From Setoptus koraiensis (taxonomy: Eukaryota; Arthropoda), in the NCBI GenBank assembly GCA_048013815.1, contig CM106585.1, forward strand, positions 15,934,001 through 15,998,000: a stretch of 64,000 bases of DNA, read 5' to 3'. Positions 25,815 to 40,550 of this stretch are shown in pieces. The notes beneath the pieces are model-generated. The model was given only the letters and a program-made list of their open reading frames with translations, had not been told where the DNA came from and searched no databases. The stretch's first letter is position 1; every line of letters starts with the position of its first letter. The position numbers were made by a program, and so were the translations under genes.

Positions 25815-26337
25815 CAATGACGGCGATCATCATTACCGCTGGCTTATTATTATTAGAATTTAGAACAAAAGTCCTGATACTACTAATGCACTAATGCACT
25901 CATGACAACGGACGACTGACGACGCAAAACTTTTACGCGAACAACAATCGCCTAAGAAATGGCCAGCCGATTGTCTTGGTGGACACATTGTCGAGGCGCG
26001 CGCATCGATGGCCGCACATCATAGGGGACACTAACATCATCATTAAGTCCCTTCATCATTCATGCTGGAGTGTTTCGCGCAAGACATTTGAAATAGCTAC
26101 AAGTTGGCGGAGAGATGGCAAAGTGGGCAGTTGGGATTGAACACAAGGTCAGACGCACTGGACAACGACCTATAGATGATAGACCAGCCAACCAAATCGC
26201 TCTCTCCATCATCAGAGTGTATGTGTGCGCAACTTACAGCAGGTGTACTCACACACAAACACTAACACTGTTGTCTGTGGTTCAACATACGGCGCATTAA
26301 TCATTTTTACCTATATTAGCTAACATACATAAAGTGT

Positions 26338-26343
26338 AATAAA
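26338..26343 (+). terminator. Candidate poly(A) signal of dysfusion
   Basis: AATAAA lies 524 nt downstream of the dys stop codon. It would give a 3' UTR of about 540 nt. Confidence 0.4.
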
Positions 26344-29300
26344 CATCCCACACCGTCATGATAACTTTGCACACATCTATAGTATACTAGTGTAATATAT
26401 ATTGTAAAACATTGATGATACATTGGGAGCGCACATAATTGCACTGTGTATGCTACATGGGTGATTCAGAAGAGGAGAGATGAAGAAATTTATGATTGAC
26501 CGACAGTCTCTACCTGTTGAGCAGCAGCGGCAGCAACAACGACGACGATGACGACGACGCAAACTGGTGGTTATAGGAGGATATACTACTCAGTTAAACA
26601 ATTATACAGACACACAAATCGTAATGCACTTGTATGTGTGTTATCATGTGTTTACAATCATTTGTCTGAAAACAGTCCTGTGGCCGAGACATCATACCTT
26701 ATATCATGGATGGCAACGCCACAGATGTATCATAGCAGCAACTTGTTTTTTCCAGACACTCACTAGACCCAGTGGTACCTGTACATATAAATAGAAATAC
26801 ATATACATGTATATTTTTGAACAGAATATTATGTCCGACAATAAACCGAGATCTATGCAGCATTACTATACTTAGAGTCCGTGTGTTTATCGCTTATCCG
26901 GGGACCAGGCCGGCCCGACTAACGGTGCTTTGCCAGCACAAAGCAACTCGGGCCTGCAATCGACTGGAATCGCTTGTGCTCTACAAGGCGCACAGGTATT
27001 CGGGTGACTCAGGTGCCCCGGCTACCGAGTTGGCCACAAGAAACGCCCCGTGGCAGCCATCTAGACACCTCTAGAATGCTGGCAGGTTTGTTGGTTACTC
27101 TTTTGGTCGGGCACATGAACGTGCCGGACGGCACATACCGGTGCCGGTGTGCAATCAATCAACAAACCACAAGGCGGAGTCGATGATCATGTGCCAACCA
27201 GAGAAATACCAGCCACAGAGAGAGAGAGTTGATTGGTTTTAAATAATATTCTGCTCAGCTTAACTTATTGACCAGTCTCTGGTTAGTCGGTGGTGAGTCG
27301 TTGGTTGGTGGTGGCAGTCCAAGTATTTGGGTCCCTCCCATTTTTATCGATAGCCTCTTTCTGTGGCCTGATATGGCCAGAGATGCTTGCTGTTTCGTTT
27401 GCACTGTACAGCGAGGAATGAGACGCATCTGATTAGTTGAGGTTAGAGTCGCCGCAAAGTCTGCCACAAATAGACGAGCCAACTACAACAAAAAAGAAAT
27501 CAATTTAATTACGAGAGGCTCATCTTTGGAGAGCGTGCAGCCGAGCGTTGGCCAAAATAAAATGAATTTCCAGAGTTGAGGTTAACCAGCAACTGGCACG
27601 TTTTGGCACGCTCTCCCAATTGAACAACCACTGTTTATAATAATTCCAACAGAACGAGGGGCGTTCTCGCATATCGGCTCCATGACCAATCAATACAACT
27701 GCTATTTTTTGGGGGTTTTATAACTGTATCAAAGCCGCAGAATGAAACCAATCAAGTGAGCGCTGCAAACAAGTGACGGTGCTTGATTGATTGTTGGCCA
27801 TTGTTTCTCGTTCAATATCATCATATCTTGTTTGCCAGGTTTGTCTCTCAAGCCTTTGATAGATCGTGAGCGCGTCATCCAAATGCGATCGTGCACACCA
27901 TTTGCATCAACCGTTCTTTTCATTATCATCTTCAACGTTATTGGCTGATTAACAGCGATAAGATAGGCGTTACCGGGCAGCCAAGAAAAGAATGTTGCAG
28001 CCAACCAGAAATACTGGTCAAGCGAGCGTCTGGATAAACCGATCCATTGGTTAATTGGTGCCAATGGAGCGCCAAGCGCGCCAAAAACAACCAGCCGTTT
28101 GCTGTAAGAGGTTGAATGAAAACGTGAGCTAGAAATCCTGATCCTCTAAATTCATCCAAGCAAATCAATGAACAAACCAATGACCTCCACAGGCATTTGG
28201 CCTCTTGTTTTCCCGAGGTATTTGGCCTCTCGTTCGCTGGGCAGTTTGCCCGTGGCAGAGCATCATAAGTCACGCGCACGAGCTCTATTGGAGCTGTGAT
28301 ATGCCTCGTGGCCCAAACAGCTTATAGGCGAGATTCTTTCTTTTGGCCGGCCGACGGCTCGACGGTCATAACTGTTGCAAATAACTCTACCAACAAGTGC
28401 AAGAATTTGCAACAGGTGGGCAGGACAGTCGTGATTTTGCTTGTTGTTTTGCTGGGTGTCGAACAACCCAATACGCTATTCATATATGAATAAATGCATG
28501 CTTGCCATGCACACATTTATGCTACCAGCATATACCAGCATAAATAGCCCCCGATGGCCTATCAATGAACGGCCAATTATTCCGATTCATTGCGATCACT
28601 TTCTTGACCGGTGAATATCCTCGGCTGACTCGTGGTTCTGGTATCTCACCCAGGGCCACGATCGTGATGTCGCAGGATGGTGTAACTGATAATCGATTTA
28701 ATTGCAGTTCGATGTTGTAGACATTAGATTGATCTTGCACTGGGCATGTGTGCATCGTGCCCAACTATTCAGTTTAACAGATTGGAAATATTGGTCGAGA
28801 GCCCGCATGCAAATCACACACCGGCAAGTGGCGCAAATGGCTGTTGAACTGCAACCAAAACGCCATCGAATTCAATTGAGTGGCCGATCAAGATAATTGA
28901 AGCCTATTAATTGGAGCGATTGTTGCCACGGGCAACATCTCGCAGTTATGATTCAGATGTCATCGGCGTTATTGTATGTCATCATTGATTGCGCACACAC
29001 AATCAATATATTGCCACGCTATATTGTAGCATACCTAGGTACAGAACAGCAAAAACTATGCGCCCCCATGATCATATCGATGGTACCGAAGCAGGAATGT
29101 TAGCCATTTGAGGCAGACACGTTCATTAATTGTCCTAATTTCACACATTGTTGCGAAGCGCCAGATCGTAGTCAGTTCGCAAGTGTAGTGTTGTGTGCCA
29201 CTATTGATTATTATCATCAACTTGGGTCAACGACTCTTCCTCTGCTTGTCTGGCCAGATGATATGATAGATATTTCAAACAAATTGTCCTGCTGCATACA

Positions 29301-30150
29301 TCATGCTAACACAGTCTCAGTTATGGCGGTGCAGCTAATGATCATCTCGGAGTTTCAGACATTCCATACTGCACACTAGTTGCTGTCGTTGTTGCCGTTG
29401 TTGTGCAATGTCTCTAATAGAACATAGCATACATTCCGATAATAATATACCATTTGCTGCGTTCCGTGTGCCTCAACATGTCATCTGCATGTTGCTGTTG
29501 TCGTCGGTGTTGTCGGCCGGCGGCCTAAACCGATAGACGAACGAGATGTCTTCGCACAAAACTTGTTGCTTGTTGTAAATGGTCGCCGGTCCGGGCCAAC
29601 CGGATTGCTCAATGATGATTATATGTTTCTTCTGTCGGTTGGCCAATGGTGTTGCTTGCATCCCTTTGCCGTAGTGTGATTGTGCCGAATATTGAATAAG
29701 CTAAGCATTACGCTACACAAATAGGTGCACCACATCAGGATCACACTAGCAACAAAGCTCGGCTGTGGTTGATGTGTCCACTTTATGGCACAAGCCACGA
29801 TGATGCAACACTCACCAACTTACAACCCGAATTTGCCAACTTACAACAACTGACAGCGTGTGTACAAGCATGTAAAAAATTATTTCTCAGCTCACTTTGT
29901 TGTTACATAATAGTAAAAGCGGTAATACCAATAATAATAGTAATAACAACAACAACAATAATAATATTATGTTCCATGCCCGAGGTACAAGTGGCTTTGT
30001 CAAGCTTCTTTTGGCTGTGTAGATCAAAGCGCAGATCGGCCATTTGTTGGCGGACAACAACAAACAGCCAAATACAACTGCCACTACAACCATATCACTA
30101 TATCAAGTCGCTGCGGCAACGTTCTGCTGCTGTAACCGGCCTCCATCAGC

Positions 30151-30234
30151 CTGGTCGCAGACCAAATCAGTCTGTTCGCAAACTAAATCAGTCTGGTCGC
30201 AGGCTAAATCAGTTCGGCTGCAAACTAAATCAGT
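30151..30234 (+). repeat. 21-bp minisatellite, four diverged copies
   Basis: Four head-to-tail copies of a CTGGTCGCAGACTAAATCAGT-like unit, each with 2-5 changes. The period is a multiple of three, so an open frame runs through it, but nothing else suggests coding. Confidence 0.8.
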
Positions 30235-31012
30235 TACTAGTGAGTTATAACTATCATTATGGAGGCCACTGTTAATGGCAATTATTAATGAATTTGACAT
30301 AATCCAATCTATTACAGACCCTACTCACAAGCCAGTCATTTGGTTGGTCGCGATTGTTGTTGCTGTTGTGTCATTTTGGCCACTACTTTCGGTCCCCGCT
30401 TCAAATGATTCATTATTATTTATTGCACATGATCGTCTTGATCAGTCGCCATTGCTGCAATGCTGTTACCGGATTGAGCCGGATCTTGTTTAACAAAGTC
30501 GTGACCAGCAACAAATACACTGTATACTTTGATGATATTTAGCAAACACACACTCAGTATCATCGAATAGATATAATAACTCAACAGGCGTCATATACTC
30601 TATATATTATACTTTGCAATAATCGCGGCAAGTATCACAATTTTGGTCAGATTAGACACAAGCCAGATTAAACTCTTCGATCGCCATCTCACAGCGAAAA
30701 CTTGCAAAACATCTACTCGTTTGGCGCCAATGAAATTTTGAACTCACTCGGAGAAGCTCGCGCCATCTGTCGGCTGTCGTGCAGGACAAAACAGAGCTCT
30801 GTATCCACGTGCTAAAATAAAAAATAATAAAATAATAAAAATGTAAAAATAATCGCACACATGTTATTAACTCCACAATTATTATCATGATATATCTATC
30901 GTAAATGCCATATACAACCACCACATTGTGAATAGTAAAGCAAACGGACCCGGAGGATCAACAGTGGAGATTTCGCTAACCAACTGTCCCAACCAACTCA
31001 ATCACCTCAACC

Positions 31013-32710
31013 ATGTCCACTCAAGTACAACAGAGAATCTTGAGCTCAAAACCGAATAAGAAATCCAAGGCCAACAGCAAATTGAGTGTCCAACAAGCTA
31101 CGGTGCTGGTTACCGGAGAGATCGTTAAAGGTTTAATAGAGGCGCACGAGAGAAATGAGGATGTTAACTTGTCAAAATTAAGATGTGAAGTTGCGAAGAA
31201 ATATCAACTTCAAAAGTTGCCCAGACTGATCGATATTCTCTCGGCCGTGCCTACACAGTATCGAACAGTACTGTTGCCAAAGTTGAGAGCCAAACCCATA
31301 AGATCGGCCTCTGGAATAGCAGTGATAGCGGTCATGTGTAAACCACATAGGTGTCCCCACATCAATTACACAGGCAACATTTGTGTCTATTGTCCCGGCG
31401 GTCCAGATTCGGATTTTGAATATTCTACACAATCTTACACGGGATACGAGCCTACGTCCATGAGAGCCATACGGGCCAGATATGATCCGTACCTTCAATC
31501 ACAGGGCAGAATAGAGCAATTGCAACAACTGGGTCACGCCGTTGACAAGGTTGAATTTATTGTTATGGGCGGCACATTCATGTCGCTTCCAAATGACTAT
31601 CGTGATTACTTTATACGCAGTCTCCACGATTCGCTCAGTGGCCATCATTCTAGATCGGTGGAAGAGGCAGTGAAAATGTCAGAGAGATCACACACCAAAT
31701 GCATAGGAATCACCATCGAAACCAGGCCCGACTATTGTCTTACCAAGCACTTGAACGACATGCTTCTCTACGGGTGTACACGTTTGGAAATAGGCCTTCA
31801 GTCTGTTTATGAGGATGTTGCAGTCGACACGAATCGTGGCCACACCGTCAAGTCTGTGTGCCAATCATTTCAATTGGGGAAGGATTGCGGTTTTAAAATA
31901 GTTTCACATTTAATGCCAAACCTGCCCAATGTAGACTTAGAGAGAGACCTGGATCAATTTGTCGAATTGTTTCAGAATCCGGCTTTTAGACCGGATGGTC
32001 TCAAAATTTATCCCACCCTTGTTATAAGAGGCACAGGTCTATATGAGCTGTGGAAAACAGGAAAATACAAGAGTTACCCTCCATCAACCTTGATCGATTT
32101 ATTGGCTCAAATACTATCACTAGTTCCTCCCTGGACTAGAATATATCGTGTTCAACGTGATATTCCAATGCCTTTAGTCAGCTCAGGGGTAGAGCATGGC
32201 AATATAAGAGAGATGGCGCTAGCTAGAATGGCCGATTATGGAATGAAATGCAGAGATGTTAGAACACGTGAGGTAGGCATTCAAGAGATCCACCACAAAA
32301 TCCGGCCATACAATGTCGAACTAATCAGAAGAGATTATGTTGCCAATGATGGCTGGGAGACATTCTTATCCTACGAGGATGTAGAACAAGATATTCTAAT
32401 AGGATTGTTGAGGCTCAGACAGTGTAGTATTCATACTTTTAGGCCAGAATTAACTAGTTGCCCCACAAGCATTGTGCGCGAATTACATGTTTACGGTTCT
32501 ACAGTGCCAATAAATACCAAGGACCCCACCAAATTTCAACATCAAGGATTTGGTATGCTACTAATGGAGGAGGCCGAAAGGATAGCAATAGAAGAGCACG
32601 GTTCTTCTAAAATGGCCGTTATATCGGGAGTAGGCACTCGAAACTATTACCGTAAGATTGGATACGAACTAGAGGGGCCTTATATGACTAAAAAATTGTC
32701 GGTAAAATGA
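31013..32710 (+). CDS. ELP3: Elongator complex protein 3 (tRNA wobble uridine modification)
   Basis: Catalytic subunit of Elongator, which adds the carboxymethyl group to wobble uridine U34 (the cm5U step) of tRNAs. The single exon gives 565 residues; the human protein has 547. The radical-SAM core carries Cys109, Cys114, Cys124 and Cys127 in [19 protein letters not shown], followed by [26 protein letters not shown] and [13 protein letters not shown] belong to the same barrel. [20 protein letters not shown] leads to the C-terminal GNAT domain, whose acetyl-CoA loop QHQGFG is at residues 509-514, followed by [13 protein letters not shown]. All family landmarks are intact. The ATG at 31013 is preceded by ACC and gives a basic N terminus as in other animals. 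Confidence 0.98.
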   Translation: MSTQVQQRILSSKPNKKSKANSKLSVQQATVLVTGEIVKGLIEAHERNEDVNLSKLRCEVAKKYQLQKLPRLIDILSAVPTQYRTVLLPKLRAKPIRSASGIAVIAVMCKPHRCPHINYTGNICVYCPGGPDSDFEYSTQSYTGYEPTSMRAIRARYDPYLQSQGRIEQLQQLGHAVDKVEFIVMGGTFMSLPNDYRDYFIRSLHDSLSGHHSRSVEEAVKMSERSHTKCIGITIETRPDYCLTKHLNDMLLYGCTRLEIGLQSVYEDVAVDTNRGHTVKSVCQSFQLGKDCGFKIVSHLMPNLPNVDLERDLDQFVELFQNPAFRPDGLKIYPTLVIRGTGLYELWKTGKYKSYPPSTLIDLLAQILSLVPPWTRIYRVQRDIPMPLVSSGVEHGNIREMALARMADYGMKCRDVRTREVGIQEIHHKIRPYNVELIRRDYVANDGWETFLSYEDVEQDILIGLLRLRQCSIHTFRPELTSCPTSIVRELHVYGSTVPINTKDPTKFQHQGFGMLLMEEAERIAIEEHGSSKMAVISGVGTRNYYRKIGYELEGPYMTKKLSVK

Positions 32711-33546
32711 TAATAACGACTAAGTAGTTCCCTGCAATGGCAATACTGATGAACTACCACCACTTCTGAAATACCATGTATAATAGTTTGAAATTTTATT
32801 GTATGTAGATGGTTGTAATGATGTGAATAACCTATGTATTTATGAGAATCAAAATAATTTACAATAATGATAATGACTAATCAGTTCGCACTAGATCATG
32901 ATGACCCAACAGTTGTGAAGCTTTTTCAATGTGTGTTTTGAATGAAAAACTGTTGTAATGGAAAATGGTCTTGTTTTTAAACTAATTGTTGTTGAATTTG
33001 GCAAATACTTGAGTATTATTGATTCTTCCTGCGATTCGCGCGAAACATCTCAGATTTGTTCCAGTAACTGGAGTTGCGTTTATCCGGTTCCACATAGACT
33101 CTCGTAGTCGTCATTGTAATGCACTTGGTTTCCTATAATATGATTATTGCTATTACATACCAGTCTAGTTACATACCCGTACCTTTATCAACAATAGACA
33201 TGTTCTATTGTAAATATATTAGATGGTATGTATTGTTACGACAATAAATAGATGATAAAATGATACCACCAATATTTTGTGTTGCCTATTTGTTTTTAGG
33301 TACAGTAGTAGGTCAATGTAATCATGTTATTTGTATCCTAAATTGCTTTGTGATTGTATTGCGCTAATTGGTTTCTCTTTGGCTTGGAATAATTTGTTGA
33401 ATAATGTAATGTGTGAAAATATATTAATATGTGGGTGTGTGTATTACACAATAGAATAATAATAATATAATAGCCTAGATTGTCCATAAATTGTCTGTTG
33501 TCACTGCATCTATCAATCATGTTTTCATATTTCAATAATCTAATTG
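32711..33546. other. Convergent 3' regions of ELP3 and EGR
   Basis: AT-rich DNA between two stop codons on opposite strands, about 836 bp. It must hold both 3' UTRs, and the transcripts may overlap. An AATAAA at 33243-33248 could end ELP3. No coding sequence is visible. Confidence 0.6.
33243..33248 (+). terminator. Candidate poly(A) signal of ELP3
   Basis: AATAAA lies 533 nt downstream of the ELP3 stop codon in AT-rich sequence. Confidence 0.35.
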
Positions 33547-37229
<3,683 letters not shown>

Positions 37230-38112
37230 GGGGCCTGAGTTGATGGGTGTTGTTGTTGCTGCAACGCCAAACGCTGACAATTAAAGCTGTTGCTATATGA
37301 GATGGAGAGTCAATTGTTGTTGTTGTCGTTGCAGCAGCTGCCGCTGTCGCTGACATTGATGTTGGTGTTGATTGTGACTATGTTGCCACCCAACAGCAGC
37401 AGCTAGCTAGCCAATGCACTGTTGTGTTGATAGTGGCCAGGTGAGCCACAGGTAGTTGTTGCAATAGCGACTGGCTCGCTGTATGATCGAGACGATGGCT
37501 GGGGTATGCTCATGTTGCGCTGTTGTGCGCAAACTCACTATCGCAACATGTGAGTTGTTGCAACTTGTGAAGCTAGCAGCGATTCTTAGCCAACAAAACT
37601 GACACTTGCGACCATCAAAAGGCTCTTTTCTACCTGTTGGCTCGCCCGGCGCGCTGTCAAGCGCCCTCTTGTTGCTTTTGTTGCACATTCTGTGCCTCAG
37701 GCGCAACAACACGCACACAATTGTGCGCCATCGCATACAGTGTGTGCAGCACATGCCAGGCCCGGCCACCAGCCGGCCCGGCACACGGCGTGCAAAGCGC
37801 GCAGCACAGCACCCGGCTGGCTGTTTAGTTGGTGGCAGCGGCGCATCGCGCCGCCGCAACGCAAACATCTGGCAATTGTTAATTAAATATCGCTTGCTAC
37901 TCGCGCTAATTAACAACAAAAAATTGCACCATGGTGTTCATTGAGACGAAAATTATGCAATGGCAAAAGAAAAATTGTCAAAAGTGCGCTGCTTCGTGCC
38001 ACTTTACGGAGTGTCACGAGCAGATGCGTCACAATCAATTGTTTCACTTACTCAATCACTTGGCGCACTCGCCGTCTTAGACTGCCGCACACACTCTGGC
38101 CGACTCAGTGCT

Positions 38113-38137
38113 CACACACACACACACACACACACAC
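38113..38137. repeat. (CA)n microsatellite
   Basis: Perfect CA repeat of 25 bases upstream of EGR. Confidence 0.9.
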
Positions 38138-38657
38138 TCTGCGAACTCACCTGTCCTCGAACGGCTTCTATTTATGACTATGTGTGCTCATTCCAGCACA
38201 CATAGTCAGCGAGCGCTCAGGTGAGCCCAGAGCCACTAGCGGCGCCAGCAGCAGCAGCAGCTTGCCAGCGCCAGTGGGCTCACCTGAGCGGCTGAGACCG
38301 CGCGGGCACAGCCGCGGACTCAGCTTGGCCACTCAGCTGAGCCCCGATGGCGGCACAGTTGGCGCTGAGACCGGCCAGACCAATGGACAGAGCGCCGCTG
38401 CCGCCGCTGGAATGTCTCAATGGCGCGCCAACTTTGGCCAACTTTGTGTCGGCCGCTGTGTCGAGCATCTGGCGCGATAAATAATAATGATGCAACAGCG
38501 GCGCAATAATGACGACGCGCCGTGTTACGTCAAACTGTTGCGGGCAATAACTGTTTCTGTTCTGTTGCCTAATGCACTGTTACGTAACTGTGTGTGCCGC
38601 AAATGTGCGCCGCAACTGCTCGAGCCGCCGGCCCCCTGAGAGGCCAGCGAGCATGCG

Positions 38658-38758
38658 ATTGTCGGCTAGCCTGACAGTGTCGGCGAGCCTTAGATTGTCG
38701 GCGAGCCCGACAGTGTCAGTGAGCCCGAAATTGTCGGCGAACATGAAATTGCCGAGCG
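38658..38758 (+). repeat. 18-bp minisatellite, five and a half copies
   Basis: Units of the form ATTGTCGGCGAGCCCGAC, alternating ATTGTC and AGTGTC starts. The period is a multiple of three, so a repetitive Leu/Ser/Ala frame runs through it by arithmetic. No sign of a real gene. Confidence 0.8.
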
Positions 38759-40181
38759 AATCGCGATGACAGACACATAGCGCCGGCCAGGTGAGCGGCG
38801 CGCTTCCGGCGATATTTGCATGCGCGACAGGCCGACTCGGCCAGCTTTCACATGAGGTGATGTCATGATATCAGGCCTGTCGCAATCGAGTGCCCTCTCT
38901 CACAGCCGTCACTCGATGACCCCCGCACCGGACATCGCGGCCGGTCGGCCCAGTTAGGCCGGTCAGCCAGTGCCGGCAGGTTGCCAATTGCGGGTAATTT
39001 GTGCCGCCATAAGCACTGACAACACTTGTCGAGAGGTGCGATGTTTGTTCGGAACACACATGCAAACAACACTGCCAACTGTTGCCGTCCGAACAATGCG
39101 CAACAACAACGACAACGACAACAACGACGGCAACAACAACGACGGCAACAACAACAACCTGTCGCACATCGGACGTTGCGCAACACACAACATCTTGCTT
39201 CGAACGCATTCGACGCGCCGCTGTCCGTCCAAGACTATATATGGACTATATACGTTGGCACCAACAATCAGCGAGTTTGTCCGAGGGCCGCTACAAACAA
39301 CAACAACAACAACAACGACAACAGCAAAAACAACAAGTGATACTAAACGGTTCGCTTTTGCCGCCGTCTCACAGACTCTCAACTTGAAAGTCTCAACCGT
39401 CTATCACCGTGAGCGCGCCAATTGCGATGCGCGCCTGCAGATGGCGCTGCCGTGCACAAATACAGGTACAGGGCACGTCTTGCCAGGCACACGCAAGCAA
39501 CATACTGCAACAGGTGCTGCGTGCCACGGCCGACAGCGGGCGCTCGCAGCGTTGCAGCCAGACGCCCAGCTCGGCAGTGTAAAGGGTGTTTTGAACGAAG
39601 ATGGGCCGGGCTCGCTCAAAATTTTTATTAATTGATAATGATAATAGTAATAGTGATGATAATGATGATAATAGTAATAATAATGACGATAGTGATGATG
39701 ATGATAATAATAATATTTTTTTTTATATCTGCTGCTGCATTGCCATCACCGATTGGATTAGTGGCTCTGGTCCAATCGGTATTGGTGGCGGCTGAGGCCG
39801 GCGCCTCTGTTGCAACTCGTCGAGCAGACGGCGATTGTATCGCTGGCGTCGGCGTGACTTGTTGGTGCCGTTGATGTGGTCGCCGTTCACTGTTTAGCAC
39901 TAGGCGCAACAACAACAACACAACATGGCCAACGAATGTTTTTTTAATGAACGTATATTATCATGGTTTGTAATACTCCGTAGATCTAGTAGTTTTATAA
40001 GTTGTTGCGCCTTCGTCATCAATTGGATCGGATTTTCTAGAGTGAACGGGCTCTCCTCCCCGATTCAATTTCTGGTAAATAATAATTTTTGGTGTTTAAC
40101 GGGTATTTTTGGTGCCGTGGAGTGTTTAATTAGAAATCGGATACGGACTAGGCTCAGAAGCCGGGATAGGGACCATATAGT

Positions 40182-40550
40182 ATGACCTATTTTGTTCACA
40201 ACTCCTTCTCCGAAGGCTTCGCATATGAACATGAGGGCGATGACGACGACGAACCATTCAATGAAACTAGAGCTGACGACCAGGACCGTAATAATATCAC
40301 CTCGTCCGATGATAAGCCACGCATTTTGATAATGGGACTCAGAAGAAGTAGTAAATCATCCACCCAAAAAGTTACCTTCCACAAAATTTCACCTAATGAG
40401 ACGCTATTTTTAGAAAGCACAAACAAAATAGTGAAAGACGACATATCGGATTCCTCCTTTGTTTCGTTTGTCATCTGGGATTTTCCTGGTCAAATAGATT
40501 TCTGTGATCCAACCTTTGATTCAAAGCACATTTTCGGCAAATGCGGAAAA
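40182..40550 (+). pseudogene. Truncated copy of a RagC/RagD GTPase gene
   Basis: RagC/D are Ras-like GTPases that pair with RagA/B on the lysosome to recruit mTORC1. From the ATG at 40182, about 122 residues follow the animal RagC N terminus: an acidic leader ([18 protein letters not shown]), then [41 protein letters not shown], and the G3 segment [10 protein letters not shown] and DPTFDS. Similarity ends near 40550 at FGKCGK. The frame then runs through unrelated sequence to a stop at 40638-40640. The rest of the G domain and the C-terminal roadblock domain are absent from the following 3.4 kb. Two residues depart from the family: the P-loop GLRRSGKSS reads GLRRSSKSS, and DFFDP reads DFCDP. 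There is no intron or poly(A) tail. It is most likely a partial duplicate. A short expressed gene, or a first exon with distant partners, cannot be excluded. Confidence 0.75.

Larger units (their letters stand above)
25815..31012. other. Intergenic region between dysfusion and ELP3
   Basis: This 5.2-kb stretch includes the dys 3' UTR and the ELP3 promoter and leader. It has a GA run near 27218 and a 21-bp tandem repeat at 30151-30234. The longest open frame (29769-30275) is low in complexity and partly made of that repeat. I recognise no gene. Confidence 0.65.
37281..40181. other. Repeat-rich region upstream of EGR
   Basis: About 2.9 kb of GC-richer DNA 5' of EGR, likely to hold its promoter and any 5' exon. 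It contains a (CA)n run at 38113-38137, an 18-bp minisatellite at 38658-38758, CAA tracts near 39102-39160 and 39296-39335, and a GATAAT-rich run at 39634-39720. Several open frames exist, but they are low in complexity or match nothing I recognise. Confidence 0.6.

Noticed and set aside
29769-30275. 168-residue open frame between dys and ELP3
   Set aside because: Made of isoleucine/threonine runs and the 21-bp repeat; no recognisable domain, splice partner or signal peptide.
37407-37919. 170-residue open frame just 5' of EGR, considered as an EGR upstream exon
   Set aside because: No donor site in a phase that suits the acceptor at 37281 was found, and its sequence does not resemble EGR proteins.
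39235-39244. Serum-response-like CTATATATGG near EGR
   Set aside because: One mismatch to the CArG consensus and about 2 kb from the start codon; too weak to call.
38970-39635. 221-residue open frame upstream of EGR
   Set aside because: Built around CAA/ACA tracts; the rest resembles no protein family and the opposite strand is equally open.
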